From positions 1 to 60,851 of the forward strand of contig JABFXX010000085.1 in assembly GCA_013368795.1 (NCBI GenBank): a stretch of DNA of 60,851 bases, written 5' to 3'. The stretch's first letter is position 1; each line of letters starts with the position of its first letter. A program made the position numbers and the translations under genes. Source of the stretch: Kofleriaceae bacterium. Its GTDB lineage: Bacteria; Myxococcota_A; Polyangia; Haliangiales; Haliangiaceae. Shown here piece after piece: positions 11,201 through 21,883 of this stretch. The notes under the pieces are model-generated. The model had not been told where the DNA came from. It saw only the letters and a program-made list of their open reading frames with translations, and did not search any database.

Positions 11201-14200
11201 GACCGATGCCACCGCGCGCGCCGCGCTGTTCGGCCGCGTCGCGACACTGCGCGCGAACCGCGGCGACGTCGACGGCGCGATCGCCGCGTACACCGCCGCG
11301 TTCACCGCCGATCCGACGAACCGCGACGTGTTCACCGCGATGGAACGCGTCTGCTACAAGGCCGAGCGCTGGGCCGCCGCGATGCAGCTCTACGAGGTGG
11401 CGATCATCCACGTCGAGAGCGGCCTGTCGCGCGCGTATCGCCTCGGCGATCTGTACTCGCGCCGCGGCAACGTGCAGCTCAACTTCCTCGGCCAGGTCGA
11501 CGCCGCGATCGGCTCGTACCAGAAGGTCATCGAGGTCGACTCGCAGCCGCAGGCCGCGGTGAAGGTCCTCGAGGATCTGTGCAAGCAGCGCAACGACTGG
11601 TCGCCGCTCGTCCAGGCGTGGGAGAAGCGCGCCGAGACGCAGCGCGATCCGCAGCGCCGCACCGAGGCGCTCCGCAAAGCCGCACAGCTCGCTTCAGAGC
11701 GCGAGGGCGACGTCCGCCACTCGATGCGCCTCAACCGCAAGCTCCTGCAGATCGACCCGAACGATGTGGGCGCGGCGACGACGCTCGAGCACTATTACGA
11801 GGAGCAGCAGGACAAGTCGGGCCTCATCGACATCCTGAAGGCACGGCTCCAGAGCTCGCGCGCCGGCGACGAGAGCATCGAGATCATGAAGCGGATCGCG
11901 CGCGCCTCCGAGGAGGGTGCGCGAGACGTCGAGACCGCGACCGAGCACTACCAGAAGATGCTCGAGCTGCAGCCGGAGAACCGCGAGGCGCTCGACGCGC
12001 TCGGCCGCATCTACGAGTCGACGGAGCAGTGGGCGGACTTCATCGACGTCACCCGCCGTCTCATCAAGATCACGAACGATCGCAACACGAAGGCGCTGCT
12101 CTACTTCAAGTGCGGCTCCGTCATGGAGGCGAAGTTCGGCCGCGAGCACGACGCGATTCGCTACTACGACGCCGCGATCAAGACGTCGGCGAACTGCATG
12201 CCGGCCGTCCACGGCCTGCGCGACCTCTATCGCCGCCGCGAGGAGTGGCCGCGCGTCATCGAGACGCTCGAGCTCGAGGTCAAGCTGTGGTCCGACGACA
12301 AGGAGCGCGCCGGCGTGTTCGCGCAGATCGGCCGCATCTACGCCCAGCAGCTCGGCGATCCCGATCGTGCGATGGAGTACTACGACTCCGCGCTCGCCGT
12401 CGATCCGGACTGCTTGCCCGCGAACCAGGCGCTGTTCGAGCACTACTTCGATCGCGCCGAGTGGGACAAGGCGATGCCGATCGCGAGCGCGCTCGCGCAG
12501 AAGGCGATGCGCGACGGCGATCCGACGACGCGCAGCGAGTTCTATCGCAAGCGCGGCGTCGTCGCGCGCAACACCGGCGACCCGAAGGCCGCCGCCGACA
12601 GCTTCATCGTCGCGCTCGAGATCCGGCCGCTCAACACGGCGGCGCTCGACGACCTCGGCTCGCTCGCGCGCGACCAGCCCGAAGTCTGGGACTTCGACGC
12701 GACCTATCGCGAGCTCGAGAAGGTCTACAAGAAGCGCGACGACGCGGGCCCGCTGCTCGCGCGCGTCCAGGTCGCGCGTGCCGCGATCGTCGAGCGCGAC
12801 GGCGATCTCGACGAGGCCGACACGCTGTACACCGGTGCACTCGAGCTCGCGCCGACCGACTTCACGATCCTGTCCGCGCTCGTCGAGTTCCACGTCGACA
12901 TGCGCCACTGGAAGAAGGCGGTCGAGGCGATCAAACGCTTCGTCGAGGCCGGCGCGTCGGGCTCCGACCGCCTCGCCGCGCTGATGCGCCAGGCCGAGAT
13001 CCACGCCGACTGCGAGGTCGACGCGAAGAGCGCGATCAGCGTGCTTCGCCACGTCATCCAGATCGAGCCGGCGCACCAGGACGCGTACTACCTGCTCGCG
13101 CAGCAGTACTTCCTGCTGTCGCGCCATAACGAGGCGCGCACCGCGATCGATCGCGTGATCGATCTCGCGACCGCGCCGGGCATGCCGCTCTCGGCCGAAG
13201 CGCTCGCGCGCTACTACTACTACAAGGGCCGCATCCTCGACGCGTCGGGCGATGCGCGCACCGCAGCGCCACAGTACCGCCGCGCGATCGAGTACGACCC
13301 GGGCTACGCGCCGCCGGCGCTCGTCCTCGCCCGCCGCGCCGCCGACACCGGCGACCAGCGCCAGGCCGAGACGCTGCTCATCGAGGCCGCGCACGCCGCG
13401 ATGGCGCAGGGTGGACCGCGCGCCGCGGTGCCGCTGCAGCGTGGTCTCGCGCGGATCCTGCTCGCATCGGGCGATCGCCCGGCCGCGATCGAGGCGTACC
13501 GCGGCATCCTGAACGTCGAGCCCGACGGCGCGAGCGATCGCGTCGCGCTCGCCGAGATCTATGCCGTCGACGATCCGCAGCGCGCGATCGGCGAGCTCCG
13601 CAAGGTGCTCGATCGCGACATCCACCACGCGCCCGCGTATCGCCTGCTCGCGTCGTTCTACAACCGCACCGGCGACACCGAGCGCGCGACGCGCGTGCTC
13701 ACCGCGCTCGATCTCCTCGGGTTCGCCGAGGCCGCCGACCGCCAGACCGTGCAGCGCCTCAAGGCGACGCGCCAGAGTCAGCCGCTGCGCCGCTCGCTCG
13801 ACGAGCAGAACCGCGAGCGCCTGATGGCGAACACCGCGCCGCGCGAGCCGCTCGGCGAGGTGTGGACCGCGTTTGCCGAGGAGATCACGAACCTCGTCGC
13901 GCCGCCGTCGATCGGCGAGAACGTCGTGCCGGCCGAGGGCGTCGACGCGCGGCTGCTCCAGCTCGCCGGCGAGATCGGCCAGCTGTTCGAGGTCGAGCCC
14001 GAGATCTTCGTCGGCGACAAGGTTCCCGGCCTGCTCGCGGTCACCGCGTTCCCGCGCCAGATCGTCGTCGTCGATCGCGCGCTGATCACCGAGGCGGACC
14101 TGCCGCTTCGCTTCATGTTCGGCTACGCGTTCGAGGCGATCCGCGGTGGCTACGCGGCGCTGCTCCAGCTCGGTGCGCGCCAGCGTCGCGAGCTCGGCCA

Positions 14201-14552
14201 GCTCCTTCGCAGCCTGATCTCCGAGGTCGAGCCCGCCGGCGCCGCCGCCGAGCTCGTCGCGAACGCGAGCATGCGCGCCGCCAAGACGCTCGAGCGCCAC
14301 GCCGGCACACGCGACCTCGACCCCGGCGCGTGGATCGACAACATGCTCGCGTGCGGCAAGCGAGCCGGCCTCGTCGCGTGCGACGACTTCGCCGCCGCGA
14401 TCTGGATGGTCGCCCGCCTGTCCGGCGAGGCCCTCGCCAGCCACGACGACACGGTCGCGCTGGGCGCCGTGCTCGGTGGCCCGGACCTGGTTCGGTTCTA
14501 TCTCAGCGACAACTACCAGCTCATCCGCGATCTGCTCGCGCTGCCTGCCTGA
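8256..14552 (+). CDS. giant tetratricopeptide-repeat protein with a C-terminal M48-like pseudoprotease domain
   Basis: A 2098-residue protein from ATG 8256 (a second in-frame ATG at 8262 is equally plausible). The N-terminus is Pro-rich (GTPIKPPPLPARGP) without a signal peptide. From about residue 50 to 1850 it is built of 34-residue helical TPR-type repeats, for example AYEAVLERDGKNLVAAERLE, QKMLELQPENREALDALGR and YYDSALAVDPDCLPANQALF. The last ~230 residues form a separate domain (FPRQIVVVDRALI, FMFGYAFEAIRGGYAALL) that resembles M48-type metalloprotease folds seen behind TPRs, but the HExxH position reads YAFEA, so no zinc site is apparent. Likely a cytoplasmic scaffold. A hairpin at the stop codon may end its transcript. 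Its partners are unknown. Confidence 0.85.
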   Translation: MFMADPPPIRGTPIKPPPLPARGPIAAPAPARTDVHKVQSAPDPIDEDTRNLDVPDAGILVEHMLDLVASEAEALLSGDDTDGRLADLNVRTALASWDGLHEPEEAMRYLELAETHPLAPRLRLSAALNLPHPEPLAAAQARIEALPATPTTTALLIELVEAWLFRYDRPDTAAALVDKILDREMTQAVRDHVVGLAALAHSVAGTWDRVVAIRRDALPVNATLDDVAATAAIVLDRGNDAAGALELCWAAIERMDGRETRIGDTQPSPTLTRSGMLRVIDVGVDAAARSGDPRMLELLDRRAELVAGLPGGALEALATRHAVAAALTRDGQHAEATALWTQLADDPSAATNVAARRIAILATAWAAIAAGDAKAALAARRRLAALDIEDCAEVASTHAWRALELAAVTGEAKAALADLARAVVESTDSSVAEQWLDFVDHAAPTAGTVARLERRGGLALRWAAALAEKLGDPPRALELWRRACALDARLGSEYDHLVRLLRNTADDDDLAEAYSLWALAETDMRCASALQCARGIVDLVRGDFIEAEETLQRAADLDPKDAFCRAALAAVYRAGKRYDQLSRVLSQLSTSLTSRDARASAAREYAELLDEHLGDPVAARQALERMISERPEDEDAMLSLAVFYDRDQQWDRSIELRKKAVAIAREPERRAELWVEIAIREERRGDRDAALSSLDKAQEIGHRKADVLREQARIHRTAGRNDRALDIVRAELATDPPIARRMQLRSEEAQLLTALDREPEAVVAAYLDVLSIEPDQTEALAGIEAPARQLGHWDELARAFRGAPATPRNLEVLAEALAKIAEWPELAEVRRRQLEAATAVDEKARRASELAKLYEDELGDMDAAIRMLVIAQAAVPDPARGKELLRLLRGAERWAEVAQALERELPQIRPIDTQRQVDVLLELGELRADKLNRLSDAVQAYEAVLERDGKNLVAAERLEKLYEQLGRDRELARMLEARAETTTDATARAALFGRVATLRANRGDVDGAIAAYTAAFTADPTNRDVFTAMERVCYKAERWAAAMQLYEVAIIHVESGLSRAYRLGDLYSRRGNVQLNFLGQVDAAIGSYQKVIEVDSQPQAAVKVLEDLCKQRNDWSPLVQAWEKRAETQRDPQRRTEALRKAAQLASEREGDVRHSMRLNRKLLQIDPNDVGAATTLEHYYEEQQDKSGLIDILKARLQSSRAGDESIEIMKRIARASEEGARDVETATEHYQKMLELQPENREALDALGRIYESTEQWADFIDVTRRLIKITNDRNTKALLYFKCGSVMEAKFGREHDAIRYYDAAIKTSANCMPAVHGLRDLYRRREEWPRVIETLELEVKLWSDDKERAGVFAQIGRIYAQQLGDPDRAMEYYDSALAVDPDCLPANQALFEHYFDRAEWDKAMPIASALAQKAMRDGDPTTRSEFYRKRGVVARNTGDPKAAADSFIVALEIRPLNTAALDDLGSLARDQPEVWDFDATYRELEKVYKKRDDAGPLLARVQVARAAIVERDGDLDEADTLYTGALELAPTDFTILSALVEFHVDMRHWKKAVEAIKRFVEAGASGSDRLAALMRQAEIHADCEVDAKSAISVLRHVIQIEPAHQDAYYLLAQQYFLLSRHNEARTAIDRVIDLATAPGMPLSAEALARYYYYKGRILDASGDARTAAPQYRRAIEYDPGYAPPALVLARRAADTGDQRQAETLLIEAAHAAMAQGGPRAAVPLQRGLARILLASGDRPAAIEAYRGILNVEPDGASDRVALAEIYAVDDPQRAIGELRKVLDRDIHHAPAYRLLASFYNRTGDTERATRVLTALDLLGFAEAADRQTVQRLKATRQSQPLRRSLDEQNRERLMANTAPREPLGEVWTAFAEEITNLVAPPSIGENVVPAEGVDARLLQLAGEIGQLFEVEPEIFVGDKVPGLLAVTAFPRQIVVVDRALITEADLPLRFMFGYAFEAIRGGYAALLQLGARQRRELGQLLRSLISEVEPAGAAAELVANASMRAAKTLERHAGTRDLDPGAWIDNMLACGKRAGLVACDDFAAAIWMVARLSGEALASHDDTVALGAVLGGPDLVRFYLSDNYQLIRDLLALPA

Positions 14553-14563
14553 CGAGGCAGGCA
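14542..14563 (+). terminator. stem-loop overlapping the TPR gene stop
   Basis: TGCCTGCC (14542-14549) pairs perfectly with GGCAGGCA (14556-14563) around a 6-nt loop containing the TGA stop. The 8-bp GC-rich stem is terminator-like, but no T-run follows, so it may instead stabilise the 3' end or attenuate readthrough into the STAS gene. Confidence 0.45.
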
Positions 14564-14674
14564 CTATCCGTTCGGATGTGTAAGAAACGAAACCACTTAG
14601 CCTCACTGGATCCACACGAAAATGGGCGCTAGATTGGCAGCGGACCCTTATCGGTTGTGGTGTAATCGAGACTA

Positions 14675-14694
14675 CCGCCGTTACGTGGCGGAGG
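14675..14694 (+). promoter_or_regulatory. hairpin overlapping the ribosome-binding site of the STAS gene
   Basis: CCGCC at 14675-14679 pairs with GGCGG at 14687-14691 around a 7-nt loop, and the 3' arm runs into the Shine-Dalgarno GGAGG at 14690-14694 upstream of ATG 14699. Folding would partly hide the site. About 100 nt of leader between the TPR stop and this point has no gene; a TGTAAT at 14661-14666 is a possible -10 but lacks a properly spaced -35. Confidence 0.3.
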
Positions 14695-14698
14695 TGTG

Positions 14699-15646
14699 AT
14701 GAGCCAAAAGTTCCAGGCGACCGTCCAGCATCGCGGTGATGTGAGCTACGTGAAGCTCGGCGGTGTTATCGACGAGGATAACGAGCTCGGCGATCTCGTC
14801 GATAAGATCCCGTCGGGCACCGCGGTCATCGATCTCGGCGAGATCGAGCGCATCAACTCGTGCGGTGTGCGCGACTGGGTGAACTGGTTGAGCAAGCTCG
14901 AGTCGAACGGCACGCGGTCGGTGCTCGTCGAGTGCTCGCCGGCCATCGTCGCGCAGATCAACCTCGTCAACAACTTCACCGGCAACGGTGTCGTCAAGAG
15001 CTTCTACGTCCCGTACTTCTGTCCCGAGTGCGACGAAGAGAAGGTCCTCCTCGTCGAGGCCGGGGACATGGGCCCGCCGCCTCACGAGCCGCCGACATGC
15101 CGCTGTGACGAGTGCGATCTCGTCATGGACTTCGACGACATGCCGGACTCGTACTTCGCGTTCCTGTCGAACCAGCGCAAGCTCGCCGAGCCCGACAAGA
15201 TCAACGGCGCGATGAAGGAGCTCGCGCGCGGTTCCGAAGCGCCGCAGCCCAAGGGCAAGGTCAAGTCGCGCCAGAGCAACCCGCAGCTCGGGGCGCCCGG
15301 TAGCAAGCCGAGCGTTCCGTCGCTGCCGTCGATCCAGCGCACGAGCACCGCGCCCGCGAGCGGTGCCCACCACTCGAGCGGCCCTCGCCTGCCGACCGGC
15401 AAGAGCGGTCCGCCGTCGAGCGGCAACAACCTCACGGGCAAGGCGCCGAGCAAGCCGCCCAGCGCGCCGCGCCTCGGTGGCAACACGAAGCCGCCGTCCA
15501 GTCCGCACATGTCGATGCGCATCCCGTCGAGCCCGAGCTCGCCGGCGGTCGCCGCGCCGGGCAAGAGCAACGCGCTCGTGTTCACGCTCGTCGGCATCCT
15601 GGTCGCCGCGATCGTCGTGCTCGCGTACCTCGTTCTGACGAAGTAG
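14699..15646 (+). CDS. STAS-domain protein with zinc-type Cys cluster and C-terminal membrane anchor
   Basis: 315 residues. Residues 1-100 look like a STAS (anti-anti-sigma) fold: [22 protein letters not shown] is the central strand/helix, although the usual phosphorylatable Ser is within an NSCG context. Next comes a cysteine cluster (YFCPECDEE at about 107, then CRCDEC about 30 residues later) able to bind zinc. A long disordered Ser/Pro/Lys/Gly-rich stretch runs from about 180 to 285. A single hydrophobic helix ([21 protein letters not shown]) sits at the very end, so the protein is probably tail-anchored with its domains in the cytoplasm. The ATG at 14699 has GGAGG 4 nt upstream. It is followed after 4 nt by the SEC-C gene. 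Confidence 0.75.
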   Translation: MSQKFQATVQHRGDVSYVKLGGVIDEDNELGDLVDKIPSGTAVIDLGEIERINSCGVRDWVNWLSKLESNGTRSVLVECSPAIVAQINLVNNFTGNGVVKSFYVPYFCPECDEEKVLLVEAGDMGPPPHEPPTCRCDECDLVMDFDDMPDSYFAFLSNQRKLAEPDKINGAMKELARGSEAPQPKGKVKSRQSNPQLGAPGSKPSVPSLPSIQRTSTAPASGAHHSSGPRLPTGKSGPPSSGNNLTGKAPSKPPSAPRLGGNTKPPSSPHMSMRIPSSPSSPAVAAPGKSNALVFTLVGILVAAIVVLAYLVLTK

Positions 15647-15650
15647 CGCG

Positions 15651-17639
15651 ATGGCTGCGCCCGAGCGCAACCGAGTTCTCGCCGGAGAGCTCGTCTCTCG
15701 CGCTTCGGTAGAAGCATGCAAGGGCGCGAGCCTCGCCGATATCGATCAGGCGATCACCGCGTGCGACTTCGATCGTGCGGCGAGCGTCGCGATCGCGCTG
15801 GCGAAGGCGAGCAAGCCCGCCGACAGCGATGTCATCGCGCGCATCCTGCCCGGCATCGAGCTGCCGGCGATGGTCAACGCGCTCGTCGCGATCGCGCCCG
15901 ATCGCAAGGCGCTCCTCGACGTCGTCACGAGCCATGCGTTCCCTCGCACGAAGGACGCTGCCGAGCTCGAGGCGATCGTGCTGTTCGGCGCGTGGCGCGC
16001 CGGCGCCGACGTCGCAAGGCTCATCCCGGACCTGCGCCGGCTGTCCGCGCGCTCGATGACCGCCGAGGGCTACGCGCTGCTCGCGACGATCGCGCAGACG
16101 ATCGCTGACCCGAACGTCGCCGCCGCGACCAAGCCGATCGCGACGTTCGCGAAGGAGTACGCGAAGCAGGTCGCCGCCGACGAGAAGGCGATGACCGCGT
16201 CGGTCGACGGCGTGATCGCGTCGTTGCCGGCCGAGGTCGAGAGCTCGCGCGGCGGCTTCACGGTGCGCTCGACGAAGACCGTCGGCCGCAACGAGCCGTG
16301 CCCGTGCGGCAGCGGGCTCAAGTACAAGAAGTGCCACGCCGACAAGGACGCGGTCGCGACGCCGTCGCCGGTGCCCGGCCTGTCATGGGACGAGTTCCTC
16401 GCCGGCGACAAGCTGACGCCAGACCACATCGCTCAGCTCGCGCTCCGCGACCTCGTGAAGGTCGACCTGTCGAGGCTCGGCGCCGAACCGCTCTTTACCG
16501 CGTTCAGGAGGTTCGAAGAGGCGAATCTCCTCGGTCACGCCGAACGCGTGATGGCGGAGGCAGATCGTCGTGAGGGGCCCGTGAGCGCCAACATGCGAGG
16601 CGAGCACGTCTATCGATTGCTCGACGCCGGTCGGCTGGCCGATGCACGCCGACACATCGCCCTGCTTCCCGACGAGGACGCTCGCGATCACGCGTTCGAG
16701 CTCGCGATCCACGAGGGGACACCCGAGGCCAAGTGGCACGCGCTCGTGGCGGCTGCCCGCGACGCGGTCGCCAGCGATGACAAGCATCCAGACCTCGAGC
16801 TCGCGTATGCGCTGCTGCGCGCCGAGCCCGCGCTCGGCATCGTCGCGGCGCGCGCCTGCATCGGCACGATGCACGTCGACGACGCCGACCTCCTCCTCGA
16901 GCTCGTCGAGGAGGCGCGCGACAAGCTCAACTTGCCACCGACCGACGCCGCGTGGGACGTGCTCGACGCGCTCTCCGAGCCGCAGAAGAAGCACAAGGCC
17001 GAGGACGAGGCCCAGCTCAAGGGCGCGCTCGCCGAGTCGTCGGCGAGGATCGACCAGCTCGAGCGCGTGCTCGCACAGGTCCGCAGCGAGCTCGCCGACG
17101 CGAAGACACGCCCGGCCGCCGAGCTGATGCGCGCGCCGGAGCAGACGAGCGGGCTCGAGTCTAAAGTCCGCGAGCTCGAGGCGCTGATCCGTGAGGGCAA
17201 CGCCGAGCGCCGCGAGCTGCGCAAGCAGATCGAGGAGGCCGCCGCCGAGGAGGAGGAGGAAGAGGCGCCGAGCGCCCGCCGCGGCCGACGCACGCTGGAA
17301 GAGGCCGACGACGATGTCGGCGACGAGCTCGAGATGGGCGCGCGCAGCCTCACGATCCCGAAATTCGAGCGGCGCGCGATCGACGCGCTCGGCGACGTCC
17401 CCGCGAACGTCGCGTCCGAGGCGATGCGCACCGTCGGCACGCTCGCCGCCGGCGACGGCTTCGCCTGGCGTGGCGTGAAGGCCGCGAAGGACATGACGCG
17501 GCAGGTGCTGATGGCCCGCGTCGGCATCCACCACCGGCTGATCTTCCGCGTCGAGGACGGCGCGCTCGAGGTGCTCGACCTGATCACGAGGGAGCAGCTG
17601 CTCACGACGCTCAAGCGCCTGCGCGCGAACCGACAGTGA
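15651..17639 (+). CDS. SEC-C motif protein with coiled coil and RelE/ParE-like C-terminus
   Basis: 662 residues, cytoplasmic. An alpha-helical N-terminal region is followed near residue 210-232 by a canonical SEC-C zinc motif ([18 protein letters not shown]). A further helical region leads to a strongly charged coiled coil about 455-545 ([20 protein letters not shown]; later an Ala/Glu run). The last ~100 residues contain [20 protein letters not shown] and [13 protein letters not shown], a pattern like the beta-sheet core of RelE/ParE toxins. SEC-C motifs are known from SecA and from many uncharacterised proteins, where they bind zinc. The ATG is 4 nt after the STAS gene, so the two are likely co-expressed. 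The toxin-like resemblance is inferred and does not show nuclease or gyrase-poison activity. Confidence 0.75.
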   Translation: MAAPERNRVLAGELVSRASVEACKGASLADIDQAITACDFDRAASVAIALAKASKPADSDVIARILPGIELPAMVNALVAIAPDRKALLDVVTSHAFPRTKDAAELEAIVLFGAWRAGADVARLIPDLRRLSARSMTAEGYALLATIAQTIADPNVAAATKPIATFAKEYAKQVAADEKAMTASVDGVIASLPAEVESSRGGFTVRSTKTVGRNEPCPCGSGLKYKKCHADKDAVATPSPVPGLSWDEFLAGDKLTPDHIAQLALRDLVKVDLSRLGAEPLFTAFRRFEEANLLGHAERVMAEADRREGPVSANMRGEHVYRLLDAGRLADARRHIALLPDEDARDHAFELAIHEGTPEAKWHALVAAARDAVASDDKHPDLELAYALLRAEPALGIVAARACIGTMHVDDADLLLELVEEARDKLNLPPTDAAWDVLDALSEPQKKHKAEDEAQLKGALAESSARIDQLERVLAQVRSELADAKTRPAAELMRAPEQTSGLESKVRELEALIREGNAERRELRKQIEEAAAEEEEEEAPSARRGRRTLEEADDDVGDELEMGARSLTIPKFERRAIDALGDVPANVASEAMRTVGTLAAGDGFAWRGVKAAKDMTRQVLMARVGIHHRLIFRVEDGALEVLDLITREQLLTTLKRLRANRQ

Positions 17640-17651
17640 TACGCTGCCCTC

Positions 17652-17996
17652 ATGAAGGGCACCCTGTACTGGAAGAGCACTTGAACGTCCTGTCGTGACG
17701 CGAGGAGTTCCTTGCGCAAGACAGGACTGGACCTGACCGAGATCAACTACGCCAAGACCGGGCTCGACGAGGAGACCGTGAAGACGCTCGTCGCCGGCGC
17801 CGGGTCGGTCGCTGCCGTGCTCAACACGCGGCACGCGATCGCGAAGGAGAAGGGCTGGGTCGACAATCCTCCCGATGCGGCGACGTTCGCGAAGGCTGTC
17901 GCGAAGGAGCCCAACCTCTTGCGGCGGCCGATCCTGGTCGTCGGCAAGAAGTTCATCGTGGGGTTCGACAAGGCGGCCTATTCCAAGCTCGAATAG
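17652..17996 (+). CDS. ArsC/Spx-family thioredoxin-fold protein, candidate selenoprotein (TGA = Sec11)
   Basis: The frame from ATG 17652 reads MKGTLYWKST, TGA, TSCRDARSSLRK, and then runs openly to the stop at 17994-17996 (114 residues if TGA is decoded). The family's N-terminal strand, CxxC redox site and first helix are all recognisable, with TGA (17682-17684) exactly where the first redox Cys belongs, giving U-x-x-C. The C-terminus has the family's RRPILVVGKKFIVGF segment with the cis-Pro region. A strong SECIS-like hairpin lies immediately downstream. ArsC-like selenoproteins are known in bacteria. Competing readings are a TTG start at 17712 (preceded by GAGGAG) that would discard the active site, or a nonsense mutation of TGC/TGT. 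Substrate uncertain; a thiol/selenol oxidoreductase role is likely. It sits 6 nt before glgP. Confidence 0.72.
17687..17727 (+). promoter_or_regulatory. bacterial SECIS-like stem-loop
   Basis: GTCCTGTC (17687-17694) and GACAGGAC (17720-17727) make an 8-bp perfect lower stem starting 2 nt after the TGA. After a 4x3 internal loop, CGCGAGG (17699-17705) pairs with CCTTGCG (17710-17716) with one G-U, closing an AGUU apical loop at 17706-17709. The loop lies 21 nt after the TGA and has a G in its second position, matching the bacterial SECIS rules I recall (loop about 16-37 nt downstream, G early in the loop). The structure is inside the coding region, as is normal in bacteria, where SelB binds it. 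Confidence 0.65.
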
Positions 17997-18002
17997 AGGC
18001 AG

Positions 18003-20399
<2,397 letters not shown>

Positions 20400-20556
20400 G
20401 CCTCGCCTACTTCGGGCGATGTGAGTGCGTATCGGCTTCGTCGGGTATCCCCCGCCGCAAGGTCTGCGCCAACCGCCAGAACATTCGAGAACGACGGGCT
20501 TCGTGGTCGAGAGCGGGGGCTAACAACCGGAACGTCTTGGTCGAATCGACCCAGCG

Positions 20557-21441
20557 ATGCCGGGAACGACGAAGGCGACACTCGAGTGTGTTCCGCCCCT
20601 CGACCATCAGGTCGAGCTTCGCAACATCCTCAACAACGCGATGCTGCAGCGCATCTGCGAAGGTGTCGACGGCCTTCCTCCGGCACCTCGGATTTACACG
20701 GAGTTGATCCAGGCAGCATCGGAGCCGCGCACGGCCGCAAGGGATCTCGGCCGCATCGTCGAGACCGACCCCGCGATCAGCGCAGCCGTGCTCCAGCTCG
20801 CCAACAGCGCGTTCTTCGGCCGCATGCGCCGGATGGTCGCGATCTCCGACGCCGTTGGCTACCTCGGGATCGAGCTCCTCAAGGCGGTCGTTCTCAGCGC
20901 GCACCTCGCCCGCGTGACGCTGGTCGATCTACCGCGCGGCATGTCTGTCGATTCGTTCCAGGCGCGCTCGCTCCGTCTCGCTCGCATCGCGCATCGCTTC
21001 ACCAGCGATCGAATGATCTCGAACCTCGTGTTCACGGCAAGCCTGATTCTCGACATCGGGCAGCTCGTCCTGGCGATCCAACGCCCTCGCGTGTACGAGG
21101 CGGTGCTCGAGCAGAGCCGCCTGCTGCAACGTCCGTTGCACGAGGTCGAGGTCGATCACCTCGGGGCGTCCCATGCAGAGGCGGGTGCGTTCTTGCTCGC
21201 TGCGTGGGGCCTCCCCGAGCCGATCATCGAGTGTGTCGCGTTCCATCACCGCCCGAGCGTCCGTGATGGATCTGTCGGTGCCCGCGCCGTGTTGCACGCC
21301 GCGGACGCAATGCTCGCGGTTCAGTCGGGGGAGCAAGCCGAGGAGCATCTCGATCTCGCACTCATCGAGAAAGCGGAATTCCTCGAGTCGATCCCGCAGT
21401 GGCGCCGCATCGTCACTGCCGAGATCGAGGGAGCGTCCTGA
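20557..21441 (+). CDS. HDOD-domain signalling protein
   Basis: First gene of the chemosensory operon; the 157 nt before it contain no gene and presumably the promoter, although I see no clear -35/-10. The 294-residue protein has the HDOD core: LPPAPRIYTELIQAASEP, DPAISAAVLQLANSAFF, and a degenerate HD-like region (ILDIGQLVLAIQRP) lacking the catalytic HD pair, then a C-terminal AFHHRPS segment. HDOD proteins relate to HD-GYP phosphodiesterases but usually lack catalysis and act as signalling scaffolds, often next to chemotaxis genes. Its exact output here is unknown. Confidence 0.88.
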   Translation: MPGTTKATLECVPPLDHQVELRNILNNAMLQRICEGVDGLPPAPRIYTELIQAASEPRTAARDLGRIVETDPAISAAVLQLANSAFFGRMRRMVAISDAVGYLGIELLKAVVLSAHLARVTLVDLPRGMSVDSFQARSLRLARIAHRFTSDRMISNLVFTASLILDIGQLVLAIQRPRVYEAVLEQSRLLQRPLHEVEVDHLGASHAEAGAFLLAAWGLPEPIIECVAFHHRPSVRDGSVGARAVLHAADAMLAVQSGEQAEEHLDLALIEKAEFLESIPQWRRIVTAEIEGAS

Positions 21442-21455
21442 CCGTGGGGAACGTC

Positions 21456-21878
21456 ATGTCCGCGGAGCGCGTCGCTCTGTGTATCTCGCGCGTTACCTCC
21501 ACGATGCTCGGACGGACGTTCCACGCATCGGCGACGCCGTTCGCAGTCGACGCGTGGCGCAGCGCGGTCTTGCCGATTCCCGGCACCAAGCCGATCACGA
21601 TCGCGATCTCGTCGGATCGCGCGAGCTGTGTCGCCCTCGCGCTCGCGATGCTCTCGATCGACGAGGACTCGCTCGATCTCGACATGATCGATGACGTCCT
21701 CCGCGAGCTCGCGAACATGTCGGCCGGACAGTTCAAGCGTGAGCTCGCCCTCGATCAAGCGCTCGGACTCCCCAAGATCTGCGACCCCACTTCTCTGCAC
21801 GCACCTGGCTCTCGTTGGAGCCACCACCTTCTCGTGAGCGACCAGATCTGCCTGCTCGTCTCCTTCAGCCCGGAGTAA
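21456..21878 (+). CDS. CheX-like CheY-P phosphatase domain protein
   Basis: 140 residues from ATG 21456, which has GGGGA 5 nt upstream (a GTG at 21444 is an alternative). The helix DDVLRELANMSAGQFKREL contains the E-x-x-N signature (Glu84, Asn87) of the CheC/CheX/FliY phosphatases that hydrolyse phospho-CheY. The C-terminal strand ICLLVSFSPE fits the CheX end. It lies 14 nt after the HDOD gene and 5 nt before the tandem-receiver gene. Probably removes phosphate from one of the operon's receivers; which one is not deducible. Confidence 0.7.
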   Translation: MSAERVALCISRVTSTMLGRTFHASATPFAVDAWRSAVLPIPGTKPITIAISSDRASCVALALAMLSIDEDSLDLDMIDDVLRELANMSAGQFKRELALDQALGLPKICDPTSLHAPGSRWSHHLLVSDQICLLVSFSPE

Positions 21879-21883
21879 CGCCC

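Noticed and set aside
11694..14615. 973-codon open frame on the minus strand inside the TPR gene
   Set aside because: Arg/Glu/Ala-rich shadow of the coding strand with no recognisable motif; long antisense frames are expected at this GC.
17712..17996. TTG start at 17712 for the ArsC-like gene, with GAGGAG upstream
   Set aside because: It gives a protein lacking the first strand and redox site, although those residues are encoded in frame just upstream; kept only as the alternative to selenocysteine decoding.
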